DNA from: Streptomyces xylophagus
GTDB lineage: Bacteria > Actinomycetota > Actinomycetes > Streptomycetales > Streptomycetaceae
Length of the DNA: 64,000 bases
Reading direction: 5' to 3'
Assembly: GCF_000716435.1 (NCBI RefSeq)
Contig: NZ_JNWO01000006.1
Coordinates: 62,001 to 126,000, forward strand
A program made the translations under genes and the position numbers. How positions within the stretch are numbered: position 1 is the stretch's first letter; every line of letters begins with the position of its first letter. Below the pieces are notes generated by a model. That model made no database searches. It saw nothing but the letters and a program-made list of their open reading frames with translations, and was not told the origin of the DNA. This document shows positions 8,403-18,037 of this stretch, in pieces.

Positions 8403-8552
8403 CCGGATGATCCTGGGGCACCGCAGGGCGGTTTGCAAGAATCCTGCCCGATATCGGGCAACCGGCTGTTGAAAGTCTTATGGGGCTCTGTTCGTAAGCT
8501 GTCCATCCTGTGTCTTGCGCCCCGTTGCTCATATGGACGAGTTTCAGTCGCC

Positions 8553-10145
8553 ATGGACATTCCTCGTATGGGAGTACCCGAAGAGCTCGCCGAGCGCATG
8601 AGCATGGCGGAGCAGCACGAGTACCTACGCTCTAAATTCTCGCGGCGCACGATGATCAGAGGCGGTGCCGTGACCCTCGGCGCCGTCGCCGGTGGCGTGT
8701 TCGTACCGGGCGCGGTCGCCCAGGCGGCCGTCCCCAGCCAGGCCTCCGCCACCTATGCCTCCACCTCCACCGAGTCGATCGACGGGGCCCTCGTCTCCCC
8801 GTTCGGCCGCCACCTCGCGTTCGGCAACGACCCGAGCTCCGAGGTCACGGTCTCCTGGCAGGTCCCGACCAACGTCAAGAAGCCGTTCGTCCGCATAGGC
8901 GCGCACCCCTGGGACCTCTCCCGCAAGATCGAGGCCGAGGTGCGCACGCTCTACACCCCGGCGGGCGTCGGCGCGAGCGGCGACCACACCCAGTACTACC
9001 TGCACGCCAAGCTCACGCACCTGCGTCCGGGCAAGACGTACTACTACGGCGTCGGTCACGCGGGCTTCGACCCGGCCGAGGCCCACCTGCTCGGCACGCT
9101 GGGCACCTTCAGGACGGCCCCCGACCGCGCCGTGCCGTTCACCTTCACGGCCTTCGGCGACGAGGGCGTCGGCTACCACGGCCTGGCCAACAACAGCCTG
9201 CTGCTGGGCCAGAACCCGGCCTTCCACCTGCACGCCGGCGACATCTGCTACGCCGACCCGGCCGGTGCGGGCAAGACCGCCGACACCGGCTTCGACTCGC
9301 GCGTCTGGGACCAGTTCCTCGCGCAGACCGAGTCGGTCGCCAAGTCCGTGCCGTGGATGCCCGCCTACGGCAACCACGACATGGAGGCCTGGTACTCGCC
9401 CAACGGCTACGGCGGCGAGGACGCCCGCTGGAACCTCCCGGACAACGGCCCCGACAAGACGAACCTGCCGGGCGTCTACTCCTTCGTCTACGGCAACACG
9501 GCGATCATCTCGCTCGACGCCAACGACGTGTCCTTCGAGATCCCGGCCAACCTCGGCATCTCCGGCGGCACCCAGACGACGTGGCTCGAGGGGCAGCTCA
9601 AGAAGTTCCGCGCGTCCAAGGACATCGACTTCGTGGTGATCTTCTTCCACCACTGCGCGTACTGCACCTCCACCGCGCACTCCTCGGAGGGGGGAGTGCG
9701 CAACGAGTGGGTGCCACTGTTCGAGAAGTACACGGTGGACCTGGTCATCAACGGCCACAACCACCAGTACGAGCGCACCGACGTCATCAAGAAGAACGCC
9801 GTCGTCAAGAAGCTGCCGATCGGCGGCACGGCGTACCCGGAGACCGAGGGTGTCGTCTACGTGACGGCGGGCGCGGCCGGCCGCAGCCTGTACGCGTTCT
9901 CCGCCCCGGACTCCTACGAGGGTCACGTCGCCGACGTCGACTCGGTCGCCGCCTTCATCAACACGAAGGACGGCAAGGTCAACGAGACGGTCGCCTGGTC
10001 GCGCGTGCGCTACCTCAACTACTCGTTCCTCCGCGTGGACGTCGAGCCCGCCCACAAGGGCCGTACGACCACCCTGACGGTCCGCGGCATCGCCGAGACC
10101 GGCGCCGAGATCGACCGCTTCACGGTCGCCCGCAAGGCCAAGTAA
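8553..10145 (+). CDS. Tat-secreted metallophosphoesterase (purple acid phosphatase-like)
   Basis: A 530-residue exported phosphatase. A twin-arginine signal (SRRTMIRGGAV) follows an unusually long, about 30-residue N-terminal region. A fibronectin-like N-domain (EVTVSWQVP) precedes a calcineurin-like metallophosphoesterase domain with FGDEG, HAGDICYAD, YGNHDME, FFHHCAYC and NGHNHQYER, which together supply the dinuclear metal ligands including the purple-acid-phosphatase Tyr. Likely role: phosphate scavenging from organic phosphates outside the cell. No PHO box was identified. The start is the ATG at 8553. Confidence 0.9.
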   Translation: MDIPRMGVPEELAERMSMAEQHEYLRSKFSRRTMIRGGAVTLGAVAGGVFVPGAVAQAAVPSQASATYASTSTESIDGALVSPFGRHLAFGNDPSSEVTVSWQVPTNVKKPFVRIGAHPWDLSRKIEAEVRTLYTPAGVGASGDHTQYYLHAKLTHLRPGKTYYYGVGHAGFDPAEAHLLGTLGTFRTAPDRAVPFTFTAFGDEGVGYHGLANNSLLLGQNPAFHLHAGDICYADPAGAGKTADTGFDSRVWDQFLAQTESVAKSVPWMPAYGNHDMEAWYSPNGYGGEDARWNLPDNGPDKTNLPGVYSFVYGNTAIISLDANDVSFEIPANLGISGGTQTTWLEGQLKKFRASKDIDFVVIFFHHCAYCTSTAHSSEGGVRNEWVPLFEKYTVDLVINGHNHQYERTDVIKKNAVVKKLPIGGTAYPETEGVVYVTAGAAGRSLYAFSAPDSYEGHVADVDSVAAFINTKDGKVNETVAWSRVRYLNYSFLRVDVEPAHKGRTTTLTVRGIAETGAEIDRFTVARKAK

Positions 10146-10205
10146 CTCCCGTCACGGCCACGTGACTTCCGTCGTACGCCCGGAAGGCAGGGCGTAGGCA
10201 CACCG

Positions 10206-10239
10206 CAGGCGGTCCTCAGATGCGTTTGAGGACCGCCTG
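10206..10239. terminator. Bidirectional terminator overlapping a stop codon
   Basis: Perfect 13-base arms 10206-10218 and 10227-10239 lie between the convergent phosphoesterase and DUF4429 genes. The stem includes the last codons and stop of the DUF4429 gene. Confidence 0.75.
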
Positions 10240-11094
10240 TTTGGCCATCGCGAACTCCTCGTCCGTCAGCACCCCGTCACGGTGCAGCTCACCCAGTTCA
10301 CGCAACCGCCGCAGCAGCGCGTCGTGGCCGTCCTCCGTCGCGGCCGCCAACTGCCCTGCGGGTTCAGGCTGTTCAGGCCGTACGTCCGTCTCGGCGGCGG
10401 GGTGCGGGAGCCGGGCCTGTACGGCCGCGGCGACCAGGGCCATCAGCGGGTCCTTCTTGAAGCCCCACAACTCGACTGAGTTGGGGTCGTACTTGGGCGG
10501 CGCCTTCGTCGGCGCGCTGCGCACCGAGAAGCGGATGTAGCCGTTCTCCAGACCGGCCGACGGACGCCACTCCACGCCGACGAGATCCGTGACGGCGAGA
10601 GTGCGGGCGCCGGCCGCCGACTTGGCGTCCTCGGTCTTCCAGTTCCACTCCAGCCGTACGTGCTCGCCGTCGAAGCTCGCGGTGCCGTCACCGGCGGACA
10701 CGGACAGCGGCACGGCCGGGCCCGGCAGCAGATACGCGTCCACCGGGTCGGCCGGTACGCGGTCGAGCAGCAGGGCGCTCCGCACCTCGTCCACGAAGTA
10801 CTCGGCGACGCCGTACCGGTCCGACTCGACGGGGAGCTGATAGGGGTCGTCGCCCTCGGCGAGGCGGCCGCCGGTGGCGTGCAGCAGCGGGTCGGCGCCG
10901 TCGCGCAGCCGCAGTCGCAGCCGCCCCGACTTCCGGCCCTGCTCGAACGAGACGCCTGCCAACGCCCCCAGCGGGACGACGAGTTCACCCAGGGTTCTGC
11001 GGAACAGTCCGACGTTCTTGTCCCGGCCGGGAGTCAGCCGCAGGGCGTCGCCGTCGAAGATCCAGGTGCCGTCCTTCTGGATGATTTCCGCCAT
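10216..11094 (-). CDS. DUF4429/SHOCT-domain protein
   Basis: A 292-residue cytoplasmic protein with two similar DUF4429 repeats (about residues 5-120 and 125-235; FDGDALRLT in the first and FDGEHVRLEW in the second) and a C-terminal SHOCT motif (LRRLRELGELHRDGVLTDEEF). Members are widespread in actinomycetes; function unknown, with SHOCT modules commonly mediating oligomerisation. The start is the ATG at 11094; the longer frame to 11262 overlaps the divergent hexosaminidase. Confidence 0.85.
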   Translation of the reverse strand: MAEIIQKDGTWIFDGDALRLTPGRDKNVGLFRRTLGELVVPLGALAGVSFEQGRKSGRLRLRLRDGADPLLHATGGRLAEGDDPYQLPVESDRYGVAEYFVDEVRSALLLDRVPADPVDAYLLPGPAVPLSVSAGDGTASFDGEHVRLEWNWKTEDAKSAAGARTLAVTDLVGVEWRPSAGLENGYIRFSVRSAPTKAPPKYDPNSVELWGFKKDPLMALVAAAVQARLPHPAAETDVRPEQPEPAGQLAAATEDGHDALLRRLRELGELHRDGVLTDEEFAMAKQAVLKRI

Positions 11095-11125
11095 GGGAGG
11101 GATTGTTCCACCGGTCAGACGACAG

Positions 11126-11141
11126 AATGGTCTGTACCTGT
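11126..11141 (+). promoter_or_regulatory. Possible DasR (dre) site
   Basis: AATGGTCTGTACCTGT matches 11 of 16 positions of the dre consensus ACTGGTCTAGACCACT, with the TGGTCT..ACC core intact. It lies 25 bases upstream of the GH20 hexosaminidase start. DasR represses chitin/GlcNAc genes, so the context fits; the match is imperfect. Confidence 0.4.
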
Positions 11142-11165
11142 CCGGCTTCAAGGAAGGCACGGCTT

Positions 11166-12767
11166 GTGAGACACCTTGTGAGACAGCGCCACAGAACGAC
11201 CCGCCTCCTCGGTTCGCTGCTGCTCGTCGCCGCCGCGAGCGTGTCCGTCGTCGGCGCCGCACCGCCTGCCGGGGCCGCCGCCGTCACCCCGCTGGGCCGG
11301 GTGGTCCCGGCGCCCGCGTCCGTCACCCCCGGCGGACAGCCGTACCGGATCACGAGCGCCACCCGTATCCGCGTGGGCGAGTCACGCGAGTCCCGCCGGA
11401 TCGGCGAGTACCTCGCAGGCATCCTGCGCCCCTCCACCGGTTACCGGCTGCCGGTCACCTCGCGGGGCAAGGGAGGCATCCAACTCCGGCTGGCCAAGGG
11501 CACGTTCGGCGCCGAGGGCTACCGGCTCGTCAGCGGGGCCTCCGGTGTCACCATCACCGCGAGCAGGCCCGCAGGCCTCTTCCACGGCGTCCAGACCCTG
11601 CGCCAACTCCTGCCCGCCGCCGTCGAGAAGAACTCCGTGCAGCGCGGCCCCTGGCAGATCGCGGGCGGCACCATCGAGGACTCTCCGCGCTACGCCTACC
11701 GCGGCGCCATGCTCGACGTCTCCCGGCACTTCTTCACGGTCGCCCAAGTCAAGCGCTACATCGACCAGTTGGCCCTCTACAAGATCAACGAACTGCACCT
11801 GCACCTCAGTGACGACCAGGGCTGGCGCATCGCGATCAACTCCTGGCCCCGCCTCGCGACTTACGGCGGCTCGACCGAGGTCGGCGGCGGCAGCGGCGGC
11901 TACTACACGAAGGATGACTACAAGGAGATCGTCCGCTACGCCGCCTCCCGCTATCTCGAAGTAGTCCCCGAGATCGACATGCCCGGCCACACCAACGCGG
12001 CCCTCGCCTCCTACGCCGACCTGAACTGCGACGGCGTGGCACCCCCGCTGTACACCGGCACGGACGTCGGCTTCAGCTCGCTGTGTGTCGGCAAGGACCT
12101 CACCTACGGCTTCGTGGACGACGTGGTCCGCGAGCTGGCCGCGCTCACCCCGGGCCGGTATCTCCACATCGGCGGCGACGAGGCGCACTCCACCAGCCAT
12201 GAGGACTACGTCAAGTTCATGGACCGGGTGCAGCCGATCGTCACCAAGTACGGCAAGACGGTGATCGCCTGGCACCAGATCACCGGAGCCCACCCCGTGA
12301 AGGGCGCCCTCGCCCAGTACTGGGGTCTCGACGACACCGACGCCGCCGAGAAGGCACAGGTCGCCGAGGCCGCGAAGAACGGCACCGGGCTGATCCTCTC
12401 GCCCGCCGACCGGGTCTACCTCGACATGAAGTACACCGAGGACACCCCGCTCGGCCAGGACTGGGCGGGGCTCGTCGAGGTGAAGCGGTCCTACGACTGG
12501 GACCCGGGCAACTACCTTGCCGGGGTGCCGAGTTCGGCGATCCGTGGGGTCGAGGCGCCGCTGTGGTCGGAGACCATCGTGACCGACGCCAACATCCAGT
12601 ACATGGCCTTCCCCAGGCTGCCGGGCGTCGCCGAGCTGGGCTGGTCGCCGGCCTCGACGCACGACTGGGACACGTACAAGGTGCGACTCGCGGCACAGGC
12701 CCCGCGCTGGGACGCGCTCGGGATCGACTACTACCGGTCGCCCCAAGTCCCGTGGCCCGCAGGCTAG
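11166..12767 (+). CDS. Secreted beta-N-acetylhexosaminidase (GH20)
   Basis: A 533-residue exported exo-enzyme that releases GlcNAc from chitobiose and cell-wall fragments. A Sec signal (LLGSLLLVAAASVSVVG to about residue 38) is followed by the GH20b domain and the catalytic barrel with LHLHLSDDQGWR, PEIDMPGH and the catalytic Asp-Glu pair in HIGGDEAHS. Length is normal. The GTG at 11166 has AGGAAGG 8 bases ahead, so it is preferred over GTG 11178 and the longer frame at 11103. A bidirectional terminator separates it from desD. Confidence 0.94.
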   Translation: MRHLVRQRHRTTRLLGSLLLVAAASVSVVGAAPPAGAAAVTPLGRVVPAPASVTPGGQPYRITSATRIRVGESRESRRIGEYLAGILRPSTGYRLPVTSRGKGGIQLRLAKGTFGAEGYRLVSGASGVTITASRPAGLFHGVQTLRQLLPAAVEKNSVQRGPWQIAGGTIEDSPRYAYRGAMLDVSRHFFTVAQVKRYIDQLALYKINELHLHLSDDQGWRIAINSWPRLATYGGSTEVGGGSGGYYTKDDYKEIVRYAASRYLEVVPEIDMPGHTNAALASYADLNCDGVAPPLYTGTDVGFSSLCVGKDLTYGFVDDVVRELAALTPGRYLHIGGDEAHSTSHEDYVKFMDRVQPIVTKYGKTVIAWHQITGAHPVKGALAQYWGLDDTDAAEKAQVAEAAKNGTGLILSPADRVYLDMKYTEDTPLGQDWAGLVEVKRSYDWDPGNYLAGVPSSAIRGVEAPLWSETIVTDANIQYMAFPRLPGVAELGWSPASTHDWDTYKVRLAAQAPRWDALGIDYYRSPQVPWPAG

Positions 12768-12788
12768 TCGAGCTGTATTTGTGAAGGG

Positions 12789-12827
12789 GGCGGGCACCCC
12801 GGGGGACCGTACCCCGGGGGGCCCGCC
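12789..12827. terminator. Bidirectional terminator between GH20 gene and desD
   Basis: GGCGGGC and CCCCGGGG on the left pair with CCCCGGGG and GCCCGCC on the right, with one bulge and a 7-base loop, between two convergent 3' ends. Confidence 0.8.
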
Positions 12828-12838
12828 TGCTTGTGGTG

Positions 12839-14617
12839 TCAGAACCCGGCGATCGGGTTCTTCAGGGTGCCGACGAGCTGGAGCGCGCCGGACGGGTCCG
12901 CCAGGTCCACCATCTGCTTGTTGTTGCGCAGCTGGAGCCGGTTGAGGCAGGACAGCGAGAACTCGGGCGCGAACATGTCGTACTGCCGGAACTTGTCGGC
13001 GAGTTCGGGTGCCGCGTCCTGGTACTCGCGGGTGACGTCCGCGACCGTACGCCAGAAGTCGTCCTCCTCCAGGACGCCCTCGGCGGCCAGGTTGGAGGCG
13101 AGGAAGCGGAAGAAGCAGTCGAAGACGTCCGTGAAGATCGACAGGAGCTTCTTGTCCTCGGGGACCTCGACCCGCAGCCGCTCCACGGTCGGCGGCAGCA
13201 CCGCGTCCGGGTCCATGACGGCGATCTCCTCGGCGATGTCCTTGTAGATCGCGCGCTGGACGACACCGTCCTTCAGGACGAGGATGACGTTCTCGCCGTG
13301 CGGCATGAACACCAGGTCGTAGGCGTAGAAGCTGTGCAGCAGCGGGGTGAAGTACGCCCGCAGATAGCGCCGCAGCCACTCCACCGGGGTCAGCCCCGAC
13401 CGCTCGATCAGCGCGCCGGCGAAGGACGCGCCCTCGTGGTCCAGGTGCACCAGCGAGGCCATCGTCGCGAGGGACTCGCCGTCCTGGAGCGACGACACCG
13501 GGCTCTCGCGCCACAGGGCGGCGAGCATCTTGCGGTACGGCGAGTAGCGGTCGGTCGCCGCCTCGTACTCCAGGTGCCGGTAGCCGACGGCGGCCTGCTC
13601 ACGGATGATCGACAGGCCGGTGGACTTCAACACCGGGTCGTTGTCGATGAGTTGGGCGAGCCAGTCGTTGATCGCCGGGGTCGCCTCCATGTAGGCGGCC
13701 GAAAGCCCGCGCATGAAGCCCATGTTGATGACGGACAGGGCCGTCTTCACGTAGTGCTTCTCGGGGTGGGACTTGTTGAAGAAGGTCCGGATGGACTGCT
13801 GGGCGAGGTACTCGTCGTCGCCCTCGCCGAGGCAGACGAGGTGGCCCTGGGCGACCTCGGCGGCGAAGGTGACGGTGAGCTTGTTCCACCACTGCCAGGG
13901 GTGGACGGGGATGAGGAGAAAGTCGTCGGGGTCGAGCCCCCGGTCGACGAGGGTCAGCGCGAACCGCTCGACCGTCTCCGCGCCCAACTCCCCCCGGATG
14001 AACGACTCGTACTCGATACCCACGCCCGCCGTGAACGCGGCCCGCGACCGGTGCGCGGCCAGCCACACCAGGCGGACCGGGCTCGCGGTCTCGGGGGCGT
14101 ACGAGAGGTACTCGTGGATGCCGAAGCCGAGCCGGCCGTTGTTGGCGACGAAGCAGGGGTGGCCCTCGGTCATCCCGGTCTCGATGGCCTGGAAGTCGCT
14201 CTTCACCAGCTCGGCGACCGGGATCTGCGGCTTGGTGAGCTTGTAGCAGGTGCCGGAGAGGGTGGAGGAGATCTCCTCCAGGTACACCGGCAGGATCTCC
14301 TCGCTCAGCCCGAGCGCCTGCTTCAGCTCGATGAAGAAGTCCAGCGCGGCGAGGGGGAGTTCGGCGCCGTCGCGGTGCCGGCTGATCGAGTCGGCGTCGA
14401 CCTGCCAGTGGTCGAGGGCGTACCGGGTGGCGGTGAACCGGTAACGGGTCAGACCGTCGTCACTGCGGACGACGTACAAGTCGCCGTCCCGCTCGACCAG
14501 TTCGGGCGTGACCAGCCGCTCGTGCGCGAACTCGGCGAGGGCCTTGCGGATGAGGAGGCGGTTGGCCTTCTCCCAGCGCTCGGGGGAGAGATGGGCCACG
14601 GCGTCGGCGAGGCTCAT
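12839..14617 (-). CDS. desD: Desferrioxamine synthetase DesD (NIS synthetase)
   Basis: A 592-residue IucA/IucC-type NRPS-independent siderophore synthetase. It condenses N-hydroxy-N-succinyl (or acetyl) cadaverine units with ATP and cyclises them to desferrioxamines. Family marks: HPWQWWNKL, FNKSHPEKHYVKTALS and the ATP-site FMPHGENVILVL. It is the last gene of desABCD; its ATG overlaps the desC stop by four bases (ATGA), implying translational coupling. Confidence 0.97.
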   Translation of the reverse strand: MSLADAVAHLSPERWEKANRLLIRKALAEFAHERLVTPELVERDGDLYVVRSDDGLTRYRFTATRYALDHWQVDADSISRHRDGAELPLAALDFFIELKQALGLSEEILPVYLEEISSTLSGTCYKLTKPQIPVAELVKSDFQAIETGMTEGHPCFVANNGRLGFGIHEYLSYAPETASPVRLVWLAAHRSRAAFTAGVGIEYESFIRGELGAETVERFALTLVDRGLDPDDFLLIPVHPWQWWNKLTVTFAAEVAQGHLVCLGEGDDEYLAQQSIRTFFNKSHPEKHYVKTALSVINMGFMRGLSAAYMEATPAINDWLAQLIDNDPVLKSTGLSIIREQAAVGYRHLEYEAATDRYSPYRKMLAALWRESPVSSLQDGESLATMASLVHLDHEGASFAGALIERSGLTPVEWLRRYLRAYFTPLLHSFYAYDLVFMPHGENVILVLKDGVVQRAIYKDIAEEIAVMDPDAVLPPTVERLRVEVPEDKKLLSIFTDVFDCFFRFLASNLAAEGVLEEDDFWRTVADVTREYQDAAPELADKFRQYDMFAPEFSLSCLNRLQLRNNKQMVDLADPSGALQLVGTLKNPIAGF

Positions 14618-15165
14618 GCGGACACCGCCGTAGCGCTCAAGAACTGCTCCCGTGTGCAGAAGCTCAACAAGGCTTTCTTCTCCGGCTTCTGGATCTCGCG
14701 CTCGGGCACGAACCCGACCGCCTCGTTCAGGGCGTGCACGGCGGTGTTGGACACGTCCGGCTCCACGACGACACGTGCGACCGCGGGGTCCTCGAAGAGG
14801 CGGGCCATCACGGCCGTGATCACCGAGCGGGTGAAGCCGTGGACGGGTGCCTCGGTGGCCGGCGTCAGGAAGTGCATGCCGACGTCACCGGGCAACGGCT
14901 CGTACAGGCCGACCAGTTCGCGATGACGGGGGTCGTAGTACTCCATCAGGAAGGCGGGAACACCGTCCTGGAGCCCGAGCAGGGCGTGCTGATGGTCGTC
15001 GGCCGCGATCTCCATGTACGCGCGCTCGACGTCCTCCAGTTTCGCGTCCTGCATCATCCAGAACGCGGCCTTGGGGTGGGTGAGCCACCGGTGCAGCAAC
15101 TCGGCGTCCTGGAGCGGGTCGAGGGGGCGGAAGGTGAAGGTGCCTGTGGTGGTGAGGGCGCTCAT
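14614..15165 (-). CDS. desC: N-hydroxycadaverine acyltransferase DesC
   Basis: A 183-residue GNAT-fold acyltransferase of the IucB/DesC type that transfers acetyl or succinyl from CoA to N-hydroxycadaverine. [17 protein letters not shown] at the N-terminus, the WMMQD region and [18 protein letters not shown] match siderophore acyltransferases. ATGA overlaps couple it to desB upstream and desD downstream. Confidence 0.96.
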   Translation of the reverse strand: MSALTTTGTFTFRPLDPLQDAELLHRWLTHPKAAFWMMQDAKLEDVERAYMEIAADDHQHALLGLQDGVPAFLMEYYDPRHRELVGLYEPLPGDVGMHFLTPATEAPVHGFTRSVITAVMARLFEDPAVARVVVEPDVSNTAVHALNEAVGFVPEREIQKPEKKALLSFCTREQFLSATAVSA

Positions 15166-16472
15166 ACGGCGAACTCCTGGAACGCGATGGCCTGTTCGAC
15201 CGGGTAGTACTCGGTGCCGAGCAGCTCACGGATGATGTACGAGTTGCGGTACGCGCCCATGCCCAGGTCCGGGGACGTGATGCTGTGCGCGTGGACGCCG
15301 GCGTTCTGGAGGAAGACGCCGCGGCCCGTGGTGTCGATCGAGTAGTTGCGCGCGATGTCGAAGTTGCCCTGCGAGTCGTAACGCAGCCGCTCGTGGACGG
15401 GCTTGAGGAAGTCCGGCTCGGCGTACTTGTAGCCGGTGGCGAGGATCAGGCCCTGGGAGCGCAGGGTGTAGTCCTTCTGCTGCTCCTCCTGGCGCAGGCC
15501 GAGTTCGTAGACGCCGTCGCGGTAAGTGGCGTCGTTGAGGGAGGAGTTGGTGAGCAGCCGAGTGGGAACTGGCCCCCCGACCTTCTTCTGGTACAGCAGG
15601 TCGAAGATCTCGTTGACGAGGTCGCCGTCGATGCCCTTGAACAGGCCCTTCTGCTCGGCCGTGAGGCGGTAGCGGGTCTGTTCCGGCAGTGCGTGGAAGT
15701 AGTCGATGTACTCCGGGGACGTCATCTCCAGCGTGAGTTTCGTGTACTCCAGCGGGAAGAAGCGCGGCGAGCGCGTGACCCAGTTCAACTCGTAGCCGTG
15801 GACGTCGATTTCGCTGAGCAGGTCGTAGTAGATCTCGGCGGCGGACTGCCCGCTGCCGACCAGCGTGATGGACTCCTTGGCCTGCAACTCCGCTTTGTGC
15901 TGCATGTAACGGGAGTTGTGGATGAAGTCGCCGCCGAGCCCCGCGACGGCCTCCGGGAGATACGGCGGGGTGCCGGTGCCCAGGACCAGGTGCCGGGCGC
16001 GGTACACGTCACCGGTCTCGGTCCGGACGACGTAGACCCCGTCCTCGTCCTCGTACTCGACCTCGGTCACCGTCGTGCTGAAGCGCACGTTGGTGAGCCT
16101 GTTGGCGGCCCAGCGGCAGTAGTCGTCGTACTCGACCCGCAGCGGGTAGAAGTTCTCGCGGATGTAGAAGGGGTACAGACGCCCCTTCTCCTTCAGGTAG
16201 TTGAGGAAGGAGTACGGCGAGGTCGGGTCGGCGAGGGTGACCAGGTCCGACATGAACGGGGTCTGGAGGTGGGCGCCGTCGAGGAACATGCCGGCGTGCC
16301 ACTCGAAGTCGGGCTTCGAGTCCAGGAAGATCCCGTCGAGTTCGGCGATGGGCTCGGTGAGGCAGGCGAGGCCGAGGTTGAAGGGTCCGAGCCCGATGCC
16401 CACGAAGTCGTAGGTCTTGGTGGCGGGTTCAGGAAGCGCGGTCAAGGGACTCTCCCAGGTACTGCTCGGCAT
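15162..16472 (-). CDS. desB: Cadaverine N-monooxygenase DesB
   Basis: An FAD/NADPH-dependent N-hydroxylase of the IucD/PvdA/DesB family that converts cadaverine to N-hydroxycadaverine. The FAD site is [15 protein letters not shown], the NADPH site is [14 protein letters not shown], and a C-terminal [13 protein letters not shown] region is typical. The ATG at 16472 overlaps desA by 44 bases and has no ribosome site; the TTG at 16445, which gives 427 residues, has GGGAGAG just ahead and a smaller overlap, so it may be the true start. Confidence 0.95.
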   Translation of the reverse strand: MPSSTWESPLTALPEPATKTYDFVGIGLGPFNLGLACLTEPIAELDGIFLDSKPDFEWHAGMFLDGAHLQTPFMSDLVTLADPTSPYSFLNYLKEKGRLYPFYIRENFYPLRVEYDDYCRWAANRLTNVRFSTTVTEVEYEDEDGVYVVRTETGDVYRARHLVLGTGTPPYLPEAVAGLGGDFIHNSRYMQHKAELQAKESITLVGSGQSAAEIYYDLLSEIDVHGYELNWVTRSPRFFPLEYTKLTLEMTSPEYIDYFHALPEQTRYRLTAEQKGLFKGIDGDLVNEIFDLLYQKKVGGPVPTRLLTNSSLNDATYRDGVYELGLRQEEQQKDYTLRSQGLILATGYKYAEPDFLKPVHERLRYDSQGNFDIARNYSIDTTGRGVFLQNAGVHAHSITSPDLGMGAYRNSYIIRELLGTEYYPVEQAIAFQEFAV

Positions 16473-17871
16473 GGCCGGCGATCAGGTCGAGGACGGCGGC
16501 GATGTCGTCGGCCGTCGTCTCGGGGTTGAGCAGGGTGAACTTCAGGTAGTGGCGGCCGACGACCTTGGTGCCCGCGACCACCGCGTCGCCGGAGGCGAAC
16601 AGGGCCTTGCGGGCGTACAGGTTGGCGCGGTCGATCTCGGCGGGGTCGGTGACGGCGGCCGGGATGTAGCGGAAGACGAGGGTGGAGAGCGAGGGCTCCA
16701 CGACCACGTCGAAGCGCGGGTCGGCGGCGAGCAGCTTCCAGCCTTCAGCAGCCAAGTCACAGACCTCGTCGAAGAGTTGACCAACACCATCGGCGCCCAT
16801 CACGCGCAGCGTCATCCACAGCTTGAGGGCGTCGAAGCGGCGGGTGGTCTGCAGGGACTTGTCGACCTGGTTGGGGATGCGCTCCTGCACCATGCGCCGC
16901 GGGTTGAGGTACTCCGCGTGGTAGGTCGCGTGCCGCAGGGTGTCCGCGTCCCGTACCAGGACGGCGGACGAACTCACCGGCTGGAAGAAGGACTTGTGGT
17001 AGTCGACGGTGACCGAGTCGGCGCGCTCGATGCCGTCGAGGCGGCCCCGGTACTTCAGCGAGGCGAGCAGACCGCAGCCGTAGGCCGCGTCCACGTGCAT
17101 CCACACCCCGAACTGCTCGCACAGCTCGGCTATTTCGGGCAGCGGGTCGATGGAGCCGAAGTCGGTGGTGCCGGAGGTGGCGACGACGGCCATCGGGACG
17201 AGCCCGGAGTCCTTGCAGCGCTCCAACTCCCGGGCGAGAGCCACGGTCTGCATGCGCTTGTCGGCGCCGACCGGGATCGACACCACGGCGTCCTGACCGA
17301 GTCCCAGCAGTTTCGCGGACTTCTTCACGCTGAAGTGGCTGACCTCGGAGGCGAAGATGCGCAGTTCGGCCAGGCTGTCGGTCTTGGCCTCCTCGCGGGC
17401 CAGCAGCAGCGCCTGGAGGTTGGACTGGCTGCCGCCGGAGGTGAACACCCCGTCCGCGTGCGGCCCGAGGCCGATCCGTTCGTTCGTCCAGTCGATCAGC
17501 TTGCGCTCGATGAGGGTGCCGCCGGCCGACTGGTCCCAGGTGTCCAGGGAGGAGTTGACGGCGGAGAGCACCGCCTCGCCGAGCACGGCCGGGATGACGA
17601 CCGGGCAGTTGAGATGGGCGAGGTAGCGGGGGTGGTGGAAGTAGACCGCGTCCCGCAGGTAGACCTCGTCGAGTTCGTCGAGCACCGCGGCCGTGTCGTG
17701 GAGCGGGCGGTCGAGGTCGATCCGGTCGATGAGGGGGGAGAGGGCGTCGACCGAGACGCCGGTGAACGGTCGTTCCGTGGTGGCGAGTTTGGCCGCCACC
17801 CGCTCCACGCCTTCCGTCACGGAGCGGCGGTAGTGCTCCGCAGTCGTGTCATTGAGCAGGTGCGAGCGCAT
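16429..17871 (-). CDS. desA: Lysine decarboxylase DesA (PLP-dependent)
   Basis: A 480-residue group II decarboxylase making cadaverine from lysine, the committing step to desferrioxamine. The PLP lysine lies in [11 protein letters not shown], preceded by [11 protein letters not shown], and [11 protein letters not shown] is the substrate/PLP loop. Length fits the family. A GGAGG ribosome site lies upstream of the ATG 17871, and an iron box lies 66 bases upstream. First gene of the des operon. Confidence 0.97.
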   Translation of the reverse strand: MRSHLLNDTTAEHYRRSVTEGVERVAAKLATTERPFTGVSVDALSPLIDRIDLDRPLHDTAAVLDELDEVYLRDAVYFHHPRYLAHLNCPVVIPAVLGEAVLSAVNSSLDTWDQSAGGTLIERKLIDWTNERIGLGPHADGVFTSGGSQSNLQALLLAREEAKTDSLAELRIFASEVSHFSVKKSAKLLGLGQDAVVSIPVGADKRMQTVALARELERCKDSGLVPMAVVATSGTTDFGSIDPLPEIAELCEQFGVWMHVDAAYGCGLLASLKYRGRLDGIERADSVTVDYHKSFFQPVSSSAVLVRDADTLRHATYHAEYLNPRRMVQERIPNQVDKSLQTTRRFDALKLWMTLRVMGADGVGQLFDEVCDLAAEGWKLLAADPRFDVVVEPSLSTLVFRYIPAAVTDPAEIDRANLYARKALFASGDAVVAGTKVVGRHYLKFTLLNPETTADDIAAVLDLIAGHAEQYLGESLDRAS

Positions 17872-17936
17872 GTGGGGGTCCTCCGGTGGGGAAGTCCGTG
17901 CGGGACAGGTGAGCGGCGGGGTTCCGCAACATCAAC

Positions 17937-17955
17937 TTAGGTAAGCCTAACCTAA
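17937..17955 (-). promoter_or_regulatory. Iron box (DmdR/IdeR operator) of desABCD
   Basis: Read on the minus strand: TTAGGTTAGGCTTACCTAA, matching 18 of 19 positions of the iron box consensus TTAGGTTAGGCTCACCTAA. It lies 66 bases upstream of desA. Iron-loaded DmdR1 should repress from here. Confidence 0.92.
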
Positions 17956-18037
17956 CTTAACGTCCACGAAACCCGCCCCATCCGTGACAGCCGTCACTCG
18001 CGCATCAGTGGTCCGTCAGTGGTCTGTCACCGGCTGC

